Of a DNA stretch of 64,000 nucleotides, positions 1 through 9,979 are shown piece by piece. The position numbers and the translations under genes are program-made. Position 1 is the stretch's first letter; each line of letters begins with the position of its first letter. Origin of the DNA: Cornus controversa (lineage: Eukaryota; Streptophyta; Magnoliopsida; Cornales; Cornaceae); assembly GCA_026545225.1 (NCBI GenBank), contig CM048846.1, positions 36,467,501 through 36,531,500 of the forward strand, read 5' to 3'. The notes beneath the pieces were generated by a model, which was not told where the DNA came from, did no database searches, and was given only the letters and a program-made list of their open reading frames with translations.

Positions 1-2637
1 TTATGCATAGACTACCGTAAGTTGAACCAAGCAACAATTAAGAACAAGTATCCTTTGCCAAGGATAGATGACTTGTTTGATCAGCTTAAGGGTTCAACAT
101 GTTTTTCAAAGATCGACTTGAGGTCGGGGTATTACCAGTTGAGGGTAAGGGAAGAGGACATTCCGAAGACAGCTTTTCGGACTAGATATGGCCACTACGA
201 GTTTCTAGTGATGCCATTTGGATTGACGAATGCACCGGCAGCGTTCATGGATTTGATGAACCGAATATTCAGGGTGTACTTGGATAGGTTTGTGGTGGTC
301 TTCGTGGATGACATTCTTGTGTATTCTTCTTCTATGGAGGAGCATGAGATCCATTTGAGGACAGTGTTGCAGACATTGAGAGAGCACCGTTTGTATGCCA
401 AATTTGAAAAATGTGAATTTTGGCTAATGGAGGTGAAGTTCCTAGGACACGTGGTGTCAGAAGGAGGAGTATCGGTAGACCCTTCTAAGATAGAAGCGGT
501 AATGGATTGGGAGAGGCCTAAGAGCGTATTCGAGATACGTAGCTTCTTGGGGTTGGCAGGATATTACCGGCGCTTCGTGAAAGACTTTTCGAAGTTAGCG
601 GCGCCGATGACCAAACTTACTCGTAAAGGAGTTAACTTTGAGTGGAACGAGGCTTGCGAGCATTCCTTTATGGAATTGAAGCGTAAATTGACTAGTGCTC
701 CAATATTGATTATTCCCGAGCGCAGTTTGGGTTATGTCATATACTGTGATGCTTCACGGGATGGTTTGGGATGTGTATTGATGCAGACCGAGAGGGTTGT
801 TGCATATGGTTCCCGACAGTTGAAGATCCACGAGCAGAATTACCCGACTCATGACTTGGAGTTGGCGGCGGTAATTTTTGCTTTGAAAACGTGGAGGCAT
901 TATCTCTACGGAGAGAAGTTTGAAGTTTTCTCCGGTCATAAGAGTTTGAAGTACCTTTTTACGCAAAAGGACTTGAATATGAGACAGAGGAGATGGGTTG
1001 AATACATGGAAGACTACAACTTTGATCTTCAGTATCACCCGGGGAAAGCTAATGTGGTTGCCGATGCATTGAGCAGGAAATCACATGGTACTTTGGCTAG
1101 CATCACCATTCGTGAATGGAAGATGATGGAAGACATCTCAGAAATGGGATTGTGCTTCAGTGAGAGTGATGGACATGCCACTTTGTTCACACTCATAGTG
1201 CAACCAACTCTAGTGAGTAGGGTGGTTGAGGAGCAGAGGCATGACACAGAGTTAGAGAGCATTCGCACTCAGATTACAGGTAGCGAGGCAGTGGAGGATT
1301 GGGTTATCCATTCAGACGGAGGTCTGAGGTTCAGAGGCAGAATGGTTGTTCCATTGGCTTGTAGGGATGAGGTCCTGAGGGAGTTTCATAGCTCCAGACT
1401 TGCAGTACATCCCGGTGGTACCAAAATGTACCACAACTTTCGTAGACAGTATTGGTGGAAGGGCATGAAAAAGGACGTCGCACGGTTTGTGGCGAGGTGC
1501 CTCACTTGTCAACAAGTGAAGGCCGAGCATCAGAGACCGGCAGGTTTGTTACAGCCCTTACCGGTAGCTATGTGGAAGTGGGAACACGTTACTATGGACT
1601 TTGTGACGGGGTTACCTAGGACAAGGAAGAGTCATGATGCAGTTTGGGTCATTGTAGATAGGTTGACCAAGGTGGCTCATTTCCTTCCTATTCGAGTGAC
1701 AGATGATGTGGATACCCTTAGTCGGTTGTATATTGATCAGATTGTGAGACTGCACGGAGTGCCAGTTTCCATTGTGTCTGATAGAGATCCGAGATTCACA
1801 TCACGATTTTGGCAGAGTTTTCAGGCTGCACTTGATACGAACCTCCATTTCAGTACGGCTTTCCATCCCCAGACAGATGGTCAGTCAGAGCGTACTATAC
1901 AGATTTTGGAGGATATGCTTAGAGCATGTGCACTTGATTTTCGGGGTAGTTGGGAGGATCACCTTCCATTGGTGGAGTTCGCATACAATAATAGCTACCA
2001 AGCTAGTATTGAGATGGCTCCATTTGAGGCCTTGTATGGTAGACCTTGTAGGTCGCCAGTTTGTTGGACAGAGGTCGGTGAGACAGTGGCTTTGGGGCCA
2101 GACATAGTTAGAGAGACTACAGAAAATATTAAGATTATACGGCAGCGCTTGCTTACGGCTCAGAGTCGTCAGAAAAGCTATGCTGACAGAAGGCGGAGGC
2201 CTTTAGCATTTGAGGTGGGGGACCATGTCTTCTTGAAAGTCTCGCCACGACGGGGTTTGATGAGGTTTGGGCGTAGCGGAAAGCTAGCCCCACGATTCAT
2301 CGGTCCATTCGAGATATTGGATCGTGTGGGTGAGGTTGCATACCGCTTGGCATTGCCACCGCAATTGTCAAGTGTGCACAATACTTTTCACGTTTCGATG
2401 TTGAGAAAGTATGAGTCAGATCCTTCGCATGTGTTAGATTGGACAGATCTTGAGGTGGAGGAGGATGTGTCTTACGAGGAGAGACCGGTACAGGTTTTGG
2501 ATGCTAGGGAGCAAGTGCTTCGGGGCAAGACTATTCCATTGGTTAAAGTCCTTTGGAGGCATCACGGAGTCGAGGAGGCTACGTGGGAGCGAGAACGAGA
2601 AGTCCGCTCAAAATACCCTGAGATGTTCACTACTTGA
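1..2637 (+). CDS. pol: Pol polyprotein (RT-RNase H-integrase-chromodomain) of element Y, 5'-partial
   Basis: The frame is open from base 1 to the TGA/TAG-type stop at 2637 with no interruption; the Met at 22 is internal, since the codons before it already read as RT (CIDYRK). RT has the catalytic FVDD at 301-312. RNase H begins near 740 with its first catalytic Asp in DAS (748-750). In the motif normally read as DHKSL the Asp is Gly (GGT, 934-936), a likely catalytic loss by one A-to-G change. Integrase has an HHCC zinc finger at about 1408-1512 and a DDE core with MDF near 1597, SDRD near 1780 and Glu at 1888-1890. A chromodomain occupies about 2470-2634 and should steer integration to marked chromatin. 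The long intact frame suggests a fairly recent insertion. Confidence 0.93.
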   Translation, partial: LCIDYRKLNQATIKNKYPLPRIDDLFDQLKGSTCFSKIDLRSGYYQLRVREEDIPKTAFRTRYGHYEFLVMPFGLTNAPAAFMDLMNRIFRVYLDRFVVVFVDDILVYSSSMEEHEIHLRTVLQTLREHRLYAKFEKCEFWLMEVKFLGHVVSEGGVSVDPSKIEAVMDWERPKSVFEIRSFLGLAGYYRRFVKDFSKLAAPMTKLTRKGVNFEWNEACEHSFMELKRKLTSAPILIIPERSLGYVIYCDASRDGLGCVLMQTERVVAYGSRQLKIHEQNYPTHDLELAAVIFALKTWRHYLYGEKFEVFSGHKSLKYLFTQKDLNMRQRRWVEYMEDYNFDLQYHPGKANVVADALSRKSHGTLASITIREWKMMEDISEMGLCFSESDGHATLFTLIVQPTLVSRVVEEQRHDTELESIRTQITGSEAVEDWVIHSDGGLRFRGRMVVPLACRDEVLREFHSSRLAVHPGGTKMYHNFRRQYWWKGMKKDVARFVARCLTCQQVKAEHQRPAGLLQPLPVAMWKWEHVTMDFVTGLPRTRKSHDAVWVIVDRLTKVAHFLPIRVTDDVDTLSRLYIDQIVRLHGVPVSIVSDRDPRFTSRFWQSFQAALDTNLHFSTAFHPQTDGQSERTIQILEDMLRACALDFRGSWEDHLPLVEFAYNNSYQASIEMAPFEALYGRPCRSPVCWTEVGETVALGPDIVRETTENIKIIRQRLLTAQSRQKSYADRRRRPLAFEVGDHVFLKVSPRRGLMRFGRSGKLAPRFIGPFEILDRVGEVAYRLALPPQLSSVHNTFHVSMLRKYESDPSHVLDWTDLEVEEDVSYEERPVQVLDAREQVLRGKTIPLVKVLWRHHGVEEATWEREREVRSKYPEMFTT

Positions 2638-2671
2638 GGTATGTTTCTAATTTCAGGGACGAAATTCCCTT

Positions 2672-2683
2672 AAGGGGGGGAGG
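2672..2683 (+). promoter_or_regulatory. Polypurine tract of element Y
   Basis: AAGGGGGGGAGG lies one base before the LTR. It is the expected primer site for plus-strand DNA synthesis. It follows the GGGACGAAATTCC stretch that commonly precedes the 3' LTR in Tekay-type elements. Confidence 0.9.
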
Positions 2684-3878
2684 TTGTAGAGACCGTGACC
2701 AATTTTGGCCGGTTTTGCATTTTTCGCATTATAATTGCCATAAATGCATTTTGAGTGGTGATTAGCATGTTTCGAGTGTGAGGAACATGTTTAGGAAGTG
2801 TTTTTAAGGTTTTGGGAAATTTTCAGGAGATTTGGAGAAGTTTGACTTTTTGGTCAAACCGGGGCCCGGGGTGCGACTTAAGTGGGCCCGGGAATCCGGA
2901 AAATTTTTGAAAATATTTATTTTTGAGAATGGCTGAGATGAAATGTTTAGAGAGTAGAGGAAGTGATTTCGAGACCGTATGAGTTTTCGGAATCGAAAAA
3001 GGAGTCCGGGAAGGTACGTTAAGTGGCCCGGGGGTATTTTGGTCTTTTTGCAAACCCTAGATATTTTAAATATCAGTGGCAGAGTTATTCAGCCATATCT
3101 CACGCCTCTTTCTCTCTCTAAAGTTCTCCATCTTCAAAGCTCTCCCTTCTCTCTACATTTCGGACCCGTTCGGCTTGGATTCAAGACTCGCCGAAGGAGG
3201 GAGATACGTAGGGGACGGCTAGGGCTTCCCTTTGAACCGAACAAAGTGGTGATTCGGCAAGGTAGACTCCGCTGGAAAATTGGTGAAGTGCTTGGAAGGC
3301 CTTCATTTTCAAGGTAGGGGTTCTTCTTCTCTTCTAATTGTCGATTCTAGGGTTTCGGGTGAAGGAGAGAGGTCTAGGTTGTGTTTCACATGCTTTAGGA
3401 TGGTGAGAGGTGTAGAAAGTTATGTTTTCTTCTTCTCTAGAGTCCTATATTTTCACAATTGTGTATATTGTGTTGGTCGTAGCATGTGGGTTTGAAGTAT
3501 ATGAGTGTAAGAAATTGATACATAGGCATTATGTGCTCAATTTGATGTATATGTGGAAAAATGTGTATCAAGTGTCATATATGTGATTATATGTGGGAAT
3601 GTGGTTGTTGAATGCATGTTTAGTTCTATGTGCTAAAATTATGCATTGAATGTAGCATGAGTAAAATATGCTAATTTTGAAGTTGTATGCATATGAGATG
3701 ATATATGCATGTGTTTTACATATATGTGCTATATGTGGTGTGTGGTGATGGAAAATATGCTTGTTACCTCTTTTTAGTATCAATGAGCATGAAGTAGTGC
3801 ATGAAAATAAAATGCCATGTGTTTATGCATTCATATTGCATATGTGGGAAGTTGCGGGAAAAATGACGCAAAAGAGGT

Positions 3879-4203
3879 ACACGGGGCTTCGGAGTAGTCC
3901 AACCGTGTGGTGAAATGTGGTAAAATTATCCACTATGTATGGCCCTCGGAGTGGACCCGCCATACTAAGTCTTAATGCCTAGGATCGGAGTATGTCCAAT
4001 ACTAATGACCTTTCGGAGTTGTCCCGGTCATAGGATGATTATCGGAGAATGTCCATGACTTGTGAGCCTCGGAGTTGCCCCCTCACTCTAGGGCAATCCC
4101 ATATATTGCTATGGTAAAATGACCTTTCGGAGTTGTCCCGGTCATTGGATGATTATCGGAGGTGTCCAAGGTTACATGATCCTCGGAGCGGGCCAATCAT
4201 GTA
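3879..4203 (+). repeat. Array of stem-loops with a shared 15-nt loop in the Y LTR
   Basis: Seven inverted repeats share a loop core CGGAG..G.CC, but each stem is different. Stem arms are: ACACGG 3879-3884/3903-3908 (loop 18); GTATGGC 3937-3943/3959-3965 (loop 15); ATGACC 4005-4010/4026-4031 (loop 15); GTGAG 4062-4066/4082-4086 (loop 15); ATGACC 4119-4124/4140-4145 (loop 15); TTGGA 4145-4149/4165-4169 (loop 15); TACATGAT 4173-4180/4196-4203 (loop 15). Stems that differ but still pair, around a fixed loop length, imply that structure is maintained. Function is unknown. Confidence 0.85.
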
Positions 4204-5052
4204 TGGTATCGGATGAGGACCGAGAGAGAGAGCATTTACTCACTTTAATGCTTTTATGTTTGAACATGTTGTACATGATTTGTGAAATATGCAATCCTCT
4301 TTAATTGCATTTGTTGATGTGTTTGTGAGATTGTGGACGTGGCATGTAGTGTATTCATATGCATTCCATGTAGGTCGTGTCGGGTCGGCACTTAGAAGGG
4401 TTGGGGAACCTTTACCGAGCCGCAGTGGTGCTCACCCCTTTATTCTAAATATTTTACAGATAAAGCGCCGATGACGGATGGGACATGAGTGTCCAAGTGG
4501 AACACTAGTGGTGGTTTTGCTATCTTTTGAGTTTTGGAGCATTTTTGTGGCTATCCATGCCGGCTTGTGGCATGTGACTTATGTTTTGAGTTGTGGTTGG
4601 ACCTTGGACATATGTACTTTTGATGTATGTATTGGATTATAAACTTGTTGGGTGTGAAAAGACAATGGTTTAATATATGTAGCGCCCATGGTGGCATTTT
4701 ATTCATTTTGATAATGTTTTCATTTTGAATGGGTTGTGTGCGTGAAAGAAATGATTCATTTTGGTGTATGGATTCAATTATGAAAGTGGTTTGAGTGTGA
4801 GATTGGTGTTTTGGAAATGAATTTGGAAATCAAGGTTGGTTCATACACTTGAGTTTTGGGTGTATTGTGAACCTAGGGAAATTTCTATGATTATGCAAGA
4901 TTTGAGATTCAAATGTATAGGTTGATGTGCGAGCATGATTTTATATCAATGGTAGATCATTTATATGAAATATGAATGATCTAAGGTGGTTTGGTTGAGA
5001 TTTGGATTCAATTTGATCTTGTATAGGTGTTTGAGAATTTACGGGCAGTGCA

Positions 5053-5296
5053 TTTCGATTAATCGAAATGCCCATTTCGATTAATCGAGATGCCCATCTC
5101 GATTGATCGAAATGGTTGCGAGATTTTATGTGTTTTCAGGCCTTATTTCGATCAATCGAAGTCCCAGTTTCGATTAATCGAAATAATGCAGGTCCAAGAT
5201 ACCGAGAGGGTGTTTGCTTCGATTGATGGGGTCAAAATCTCGATTAATCGAGATGCATTTCGATTGATCGAAATGCCAATTTCGATTGATCGAAAT
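5053..5296 (+). repeat. Cluster of CGATTRATCG palindromes in the Y LTR
   Basis: About nine copies of a 14-18-nt palindrome occur here, centred on CGATTAATCG or CGATTGATCG, with arms TTT..AAA or TCT..AGA. Spacers between them are short and variable. The same motif is found in the LTRs and the pol-ORF3 spacer of Athila element C. Confidence 0.85.
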
Positions 5297-5690
5297 TACT
5301 ATTCACAGCTTTTTCCAAAACTTCATTTCGACGTAATTTCTTCGTTCCAGATCGGAATTGAGCGTGGTTTTTTTTGAACTTGAGTATTTTTGGATTATCT
5401 ATCCAATGGTGTAAGTCTCAGTTCCAGATTCCAATCACAGAAAGTTTGAGACTCGAAAGTGAGTGATTCTTAAAAGTGTGGGCGTGTAAATGTTCACTAA
5501 GGTGTGTGATTTGATGTAGGGCCCATGGGGGTTGGTTAAGATGGATTTGTGTGTATTCATATGCAAGAATTAGGTTAAGCTTCCGCAGGGAATAAGGGTA
5601 ATGAGGGTCCATTGGGACTAATGGACGGGTTAACCTCCGGTTGCCCGGGAGACGGGGAATCGGGGCGTTACAATTTTGGTCGTGGGTCTT

Positions 5691-6451
5691 TGATTCGTGT
5701 CTGAGTGTGACTAAAAAAGTATATTAATTAAAAATTTCCACACTTCGCAATAGAACGAATTCCTTGCAGAATAGGGCTATCGAAAGGGGTGTCGTACCTC
5801 AGGGATTATGGTCTGACGAGTTGGAATACAGAATTAATTCTAATTAAATTTAAGAGAAAAGAATTCTGATTTTTAAACTAAACTAATTAAAAAGTAAAAT
5901 AAAATAAATCAAAGTAGATAGAAAGTGAAGATAATATGAGAGAAATCTAAGGTATTTGACTTCACCACTAACTCCACAATCAATGGTCAATTGAATCAAC
6001 TATGGGGAATTACATCATGCATAAGTGGTGTCGATGGCTACAAGCTCACCTTCATTTGTCAAGAAGATAATATGCGGAAATTAAGTCAATTTAAGGCTCA
6101 AAAATAAGACTTTTGGTCCGTTTTCCAAAACGGGATTAAGACTGTATTATGTGCAGATTTGGGCTTCAGGCCCGAAACCTTTTTAAGCAGCTGTAATTCT
6201 CTTGGACCTCTTCCTTGGGATGATTTGAGTTGAAATAAATGGTTGAATGAATCTCCTTGATGTAGGCTTCTTCTAACCATCTTGGATGTCATCTTTAAAA
6301 GCCCAAAATCATGGTTTTAACTGAAATAATCATTAAGGCCCTGAAAATACAGAAAACATTAAAACAAAGAAAAATAACAAAATAATCTATCACTAAGAGA
6401 ATAAAATACATAAGTTAAGAGGCTAGAATGCGTAGCATTCAATGCCTATCA
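5691..6451 (-). repeat. 3' LTR of element A (761 bp, internally shortened)
   Basis: Ends read TGATTCGTGT..GCCTATCA as written (TG..CA). It matches the right LTR of A in length and in an internal deletion of roughly 750 bp relative to the LTRs of B. The polypurine tract in antisense (CCCCCAAACTT, 6454-6464) follows at once. Confidence 0.93.
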
Positions 6452-7971
6452 TACCCCCAAACTTACATATTGCTAGTCCCTTCGCAATAGAATAAAACAA
6501 AACTAAAACAAAGGAAACTAACAAATACTAACTGAACTACCCAACTCCACATTCGTAGGAGAAACGATTGCATTTAGCATATGCAACAAGCCTTTAAACC
6601 CCTAGTGGACGAGTATAGTCTCATGAGGGTTTCCAGAAATGTTACCCATAAACATTCAAAATTCTGTTTCAACATTAATTCAAGAAGAAGATGACAATAC
6701 ATAGTTACAAACTTGCATTCAAAAATAATTTCAAACTTTCAAATTCCATAATTCAAAGCAATGGTCCCCATGCATAATTCACATCAACATATCTCAAAAT
6801 AATCAACTCTAGCGTCCTCGTGTAAAGTGAACTAACAGTCATCTCATGTAACATAACCAAGCTCTGAATATATTAAGGCACATACCCCTTCAACTCATTA
6901 CCTCCCTTTATTGAAATCATACTTCAAAACATGAATACATGACTTTTCCATTTTTTTTCTTTTTCATTCCTTCTTTTTTTCCATTGCTTTATTGGCTGTG
7001 CAATGTCTTGATCTATTAAGCTTTCTGAAAGATCCATGTAGCAAGCTTTCAGTCAGTGACTCCCAAACTAGATGGCTTTAGGGCACTAGGCTTTAAGATA
7101 CCCTGAAGACCTAATTACTCAAATCAATCAGGCTACAAATCAAGACAACCAATGCTCATCTTTTCTCACCCTTTCACTTTTGACGTGAACACTCCATGCT
7201 TTCTGAGGCATCGGTACTCATTCTCAAGAGATACTAATTAATATCAAGCATATGTAACTCAATAACTTAAACCAAAGTTTATACCCCATAAGACTAGGCT
7301 AGTGTGTCTATGCATGTAAGGAAACTAAAATCAATCACTCCAAAGCATGTTATTCCAAACCATGATTAAAACCACTTAATTTAAACCACAGTTTTCAAAA
7401 ATTTAAAACATACTCAAAAATTGCAAGTTAAACACCTACATAAGGTATTAATCCCTTGAATAATGTCAAAACATTTTATCTAAAAATAAAACAAAAGAAA
7501 ATACAATAAATAAACTATGAAAAGAAAATAAAATAAAATCCTAACACAAGAAGAATTTCACAAAGATTTCCCCTCATATGCATTAAAACACAAAAATAGG
7601 CATCGCCTCACCCCCAAACTTAAACTGTACATTGTCCTCAATGTACACCCAATTCAAAGCATAGAGAAGAGTCAGAACGATGTTACCAGAAATCCAGAGT
7701 ATGAGTGACAAGAAAATAGAGCACACCAATAGCATGAAGGCAATGCAAGCACACGCCCAAACTTGGATGTTACAACCTGTCAAAACAAACCACTATACGC
7801 CAAAGATCAAGTGAAATAGTATGGGTGAAAATAAATATGGAAGAGAAAAATCCTAAAAAAAATAATTTTTTTTAATTGAAATCTAACTACAAAAAGAAAA
7901 ATAACTAAAAAGAAAAAAAATAAAAACTAAGAATAAAATAAAATAAAATACAAAAGATAGTTACCTTCCTG
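6452..7971 (-). other. 3' untranslated region of element A between ORF3 and the 3' LTR
   Basis: This stretch has no credible coding sequence. It carries the polypurine tract (6454-6464), a second copy of the same G-rich tract in antisense (7611-7621), a 20-nt stem-loop (7627-7646), a decayed third copy near 7755, and homopolymer-rich A/T sequence (7840-7960). The same layout occurs in B, D and E. Confidence 0.85.
7611..7646 (-). repeat. Stem-loop plus internal G-rich tract, copy in A
   Basis: GTACATTG..CAATGTAC forms an 8-bp perfect stem with a 4-nt loop (7627-7646). In element sense it is followed 5 nt later by AAGTTTGGGGG, the same sequence as the polypurine tract. Role unknown; a second plus-strand primer site is a possibility. 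Confidence 0.85.
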
Positions 7972-8257
7972 TCAAGGATGTGGTGGTGACTGAGCATCTG
8001 GATCCAAGTTTGTTTGCCGCATCAATGCACGCAACATACTCGTCATCTCTAGTTGGTCTTGGCGAGTGTCACGAAAGTGATCCGCTATCTCAGTCCTCAT
8101 TACTCCAAACTGTGTGGATACCTCTGTCTATAGGGTGCCAAACTGGGCTGTCAACCCAGCAATCTATCCCTCTAAATACTGATAACCATGACCACCAGCT
8201 TGTGCATGCACCTCCTCTTCCTCTACTTCCATCTCCTCTGGATCTTCCATCGGTGGT
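7972..8257 (-). pseudogene. ORF3 of element A, C-terminal part
   Basis: On the minus strand this encodes the last 95 codons of ORF3, ending ..SPPHP and TGA at 7972-7974. It was cut off from the N-terminal part (15766-16708) by element D. The encoded tail is acidic and then rich in Arg, Gln and Met, resembling a coiled coil. With one TSD copy removed, the two parts together give exactly 1224 nt, the same as ORF3 of B and C. Confidence 0.85.
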
Positions 8258-9687
8258 TGATCGGCGATGAATGTTACGCATTCTAGCCTCTTAACTTGTG
8301 TATTTTATTCTCTTAGTGATAGATTATTTTATAATTTTACTTTGTTTTAGTGTTTCCTGTATTTTCAGGGCCTTAATGATTATTTCAATTAAAACCGTGA
8401 TTTTGGGCTTTTAAAGATGACATGCAAGATGGTTAGATGAAGCCTACATCAAGGGGATCCATTCAAATATATATTTCAACTCAAATCAGCCCAAGATAGA
8501 GGTCCAAGAGAATTACTGCTGCTTAAGAAGGTTTCGGGCTTGAAGCCCAAATCTGCGCATAATACAGTCTTAATCCTGTTTTGGAAAATGGACCAGAAGT
8601 GTTATTTCCGAGTGTCAAATCTACATAATTTCCATGTAGGGTTGAACGAAATTTGATTCTGCACACTTTTGTATTCCACGAAAATTCTATAAATCGGACT
8701 TGTAGTGGGTCAAAAGTTGGGCCGAAGTTAGCAGGAAAAACCCACCTGATTAGTGCTGCGGGAAACCCTAACTAATTCCTAATTGGATTAGGACTTTGAT
8801 GTATTCTCTTGGCTATTAAAGTGATGAATTGGGGCTGTATTGAGGAGGCTTGGCAGCAGCTTTGAAGAGCTTTTGGAGTGGAGAATCATTGGAGAACAAG
8901 GCGTTTCATAAGCGGCTAGTTCAGCCACCAGGGTTTTGATGGAGCCCTAACTAAACATCACTGGTTTGATTATTCTAATTATTGGGGATTTTTGTATTCA
9001 TTCATAGATTGTGTAATTTAGAGGATTCTTCTTATAGAATTGAGCAACAAAAGTCTTATAAATTCAGTTTCAATGATTTCTTATCTTGTCTTATATACTT
9101 GATTGTTGTTATTGAACTCATCCCTCTTATTTTCTGTGATCATGAGAGTGATTATTACACAATGGTTTTCACTGAATATATCATTAAAAGCTTTGATGGA
9201 TTATGCCTAGACAAGATGAACCATATTGCACCTTAGATTAGAGTAGTTAGGCAGATGGCCCATGCCAATCGAAGATAGTCCATGACTTAGCCTTAATCAT
9301 ATGTTATCTTCCTGACAGATGAAGGTGAGCTTGTAGCCACCGACACCACTTATGCATGATATGATGCCCTATAGTTAGTTCAATTGACCATTGATTGTGA
9401 AGTTAGTGGTGAAATCAATTACCCTAGACTTATCTTATATTCTCTACACTCTTTAGTTTTTCTTGCTTTTGTTTAATTGCTTCATTAGTTAATTTAGAAT
9501 TAAAAATCAGAATTTATTTCTTTTAAATTTAATTAGAATTAGTCCTAACAATTCAAGTCAGTCGGACCACAGTCCTTGAGGTACGATACCTCTTTCGATA
9601 GCCCTATTCTGCAAGGAATTCGTTCTATTGCGAAGTGTGAAAATTTTTAATTGATATACTTTTTTAGTCACACTCACACACGAATCA
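8258..9687 (+). repeat. 5' LTR of element D (1430 bp)
   Basis: Begins TGATCGGCGATGAATG and ends CACACGAATCA, then five bases lead to the primer site. It has the same length as the 3' copy with scattered differences. A TATTAAAG box near 8814 is a weak core-promoter candidate. The 84-codon frame at 8982-9236 is not considered a gene. Confidence 0.95.
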
Positions 9688-9692
9688 ATTTT

Positions 9693-9710
9693 TGGCGCTG
9701 TTGTCGGGAA
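9693..9710 (+). promoter_or_regulatory. tRNA-Asp primer-binding site of element D (mutated)
   Basis: TGGCGCTGTTGTCGGGAA matches the complement of the plant tRNA-Asp 3' end at 15 of 18 positions. Two of the three mismatches are C-to-T. B and A carry the perfect version. Confidence 0.88.
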
Positions 9711-9979
9711 CTGTCTATTTGATTGTTTGGATTTTTAGAATTAGTTCTAATTAGATTTTTAGTTTAGGAATTGTTTTAATTTTATTATTTTTCTTTTATT
9801 TATTTATTTATTTTTACTTTTTTGTTTTCTTTTCAATTACTAATTAGTTTTATTTTTTTTATTTTTTTATTTTTTGTTTAGAAGTTTTATTTTTTCTACT
9901 AATCTATTTTTTATTTTTTTATTTTTTTCGGTACTTCAATCACCATACCATTGAGCAAGAGGAAGAGATTATTAACATC
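9711..9979 (+). other. 5' leader of element D
   Basis: Untranslated leader between primer site and gag start, dominated by T-rich runs at about 9770-9940. E has an equivalent T-rich leader at 58080-58210. No coding sequence seen. Confidence 0.75.

Larger units (their letters stand above)
1..5672 (+). mobile_element. Element Y: Tekay/Del-type Ty3/gypsy retrotransposon, 3' part
   Basis: The window opens inside the reverse transcriptase of a chromovirus and runs through RNase H, integrase, chromodomain, polypurine tract and a complete 3' LTR. The 5' LTR, gag and protease lie left of the window. The chromodomain and the long LTR beginning TGTAGAGACC and ending GGGGCGTTACA place it in the Tekay/Del group. 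It is inserted in the older minus-strand Tekay element Z: the 18 bases after its 3' end (5673-5690) continue Z's RNase H reading frame in antisense. The right TSD copy should be ATTTT (5673-5677), but the left copy is off-window and cannot be checked. Confidence 0.93.
2685..5672 (+). repeat. 3' LTR of element Y (2988 bp)
   Basis: The LTR starts TGTAGAGACC directly after the polypurine tract and ends GGGGCGTTACA, giving TG..CA ends. No coding region is credible inside it. It holds a stem-loop array (3879-4203) and a cluster of CGAT-centred palindromes (5053-5296). Its interior aligns by eye with solo LTR S and the 5' LTR of Z, for example the segment about GATGGGACATGAGTGTCC near 4474, which is found in antisense near 49375. 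Confidence 0.92.

Noticed and set aside
8982..9236. 84-codon frame, repeated at 15060-15314
   Set aside because: It lies inside the LTRs of D; repetition is explained by LTR identity. No start context or domain.
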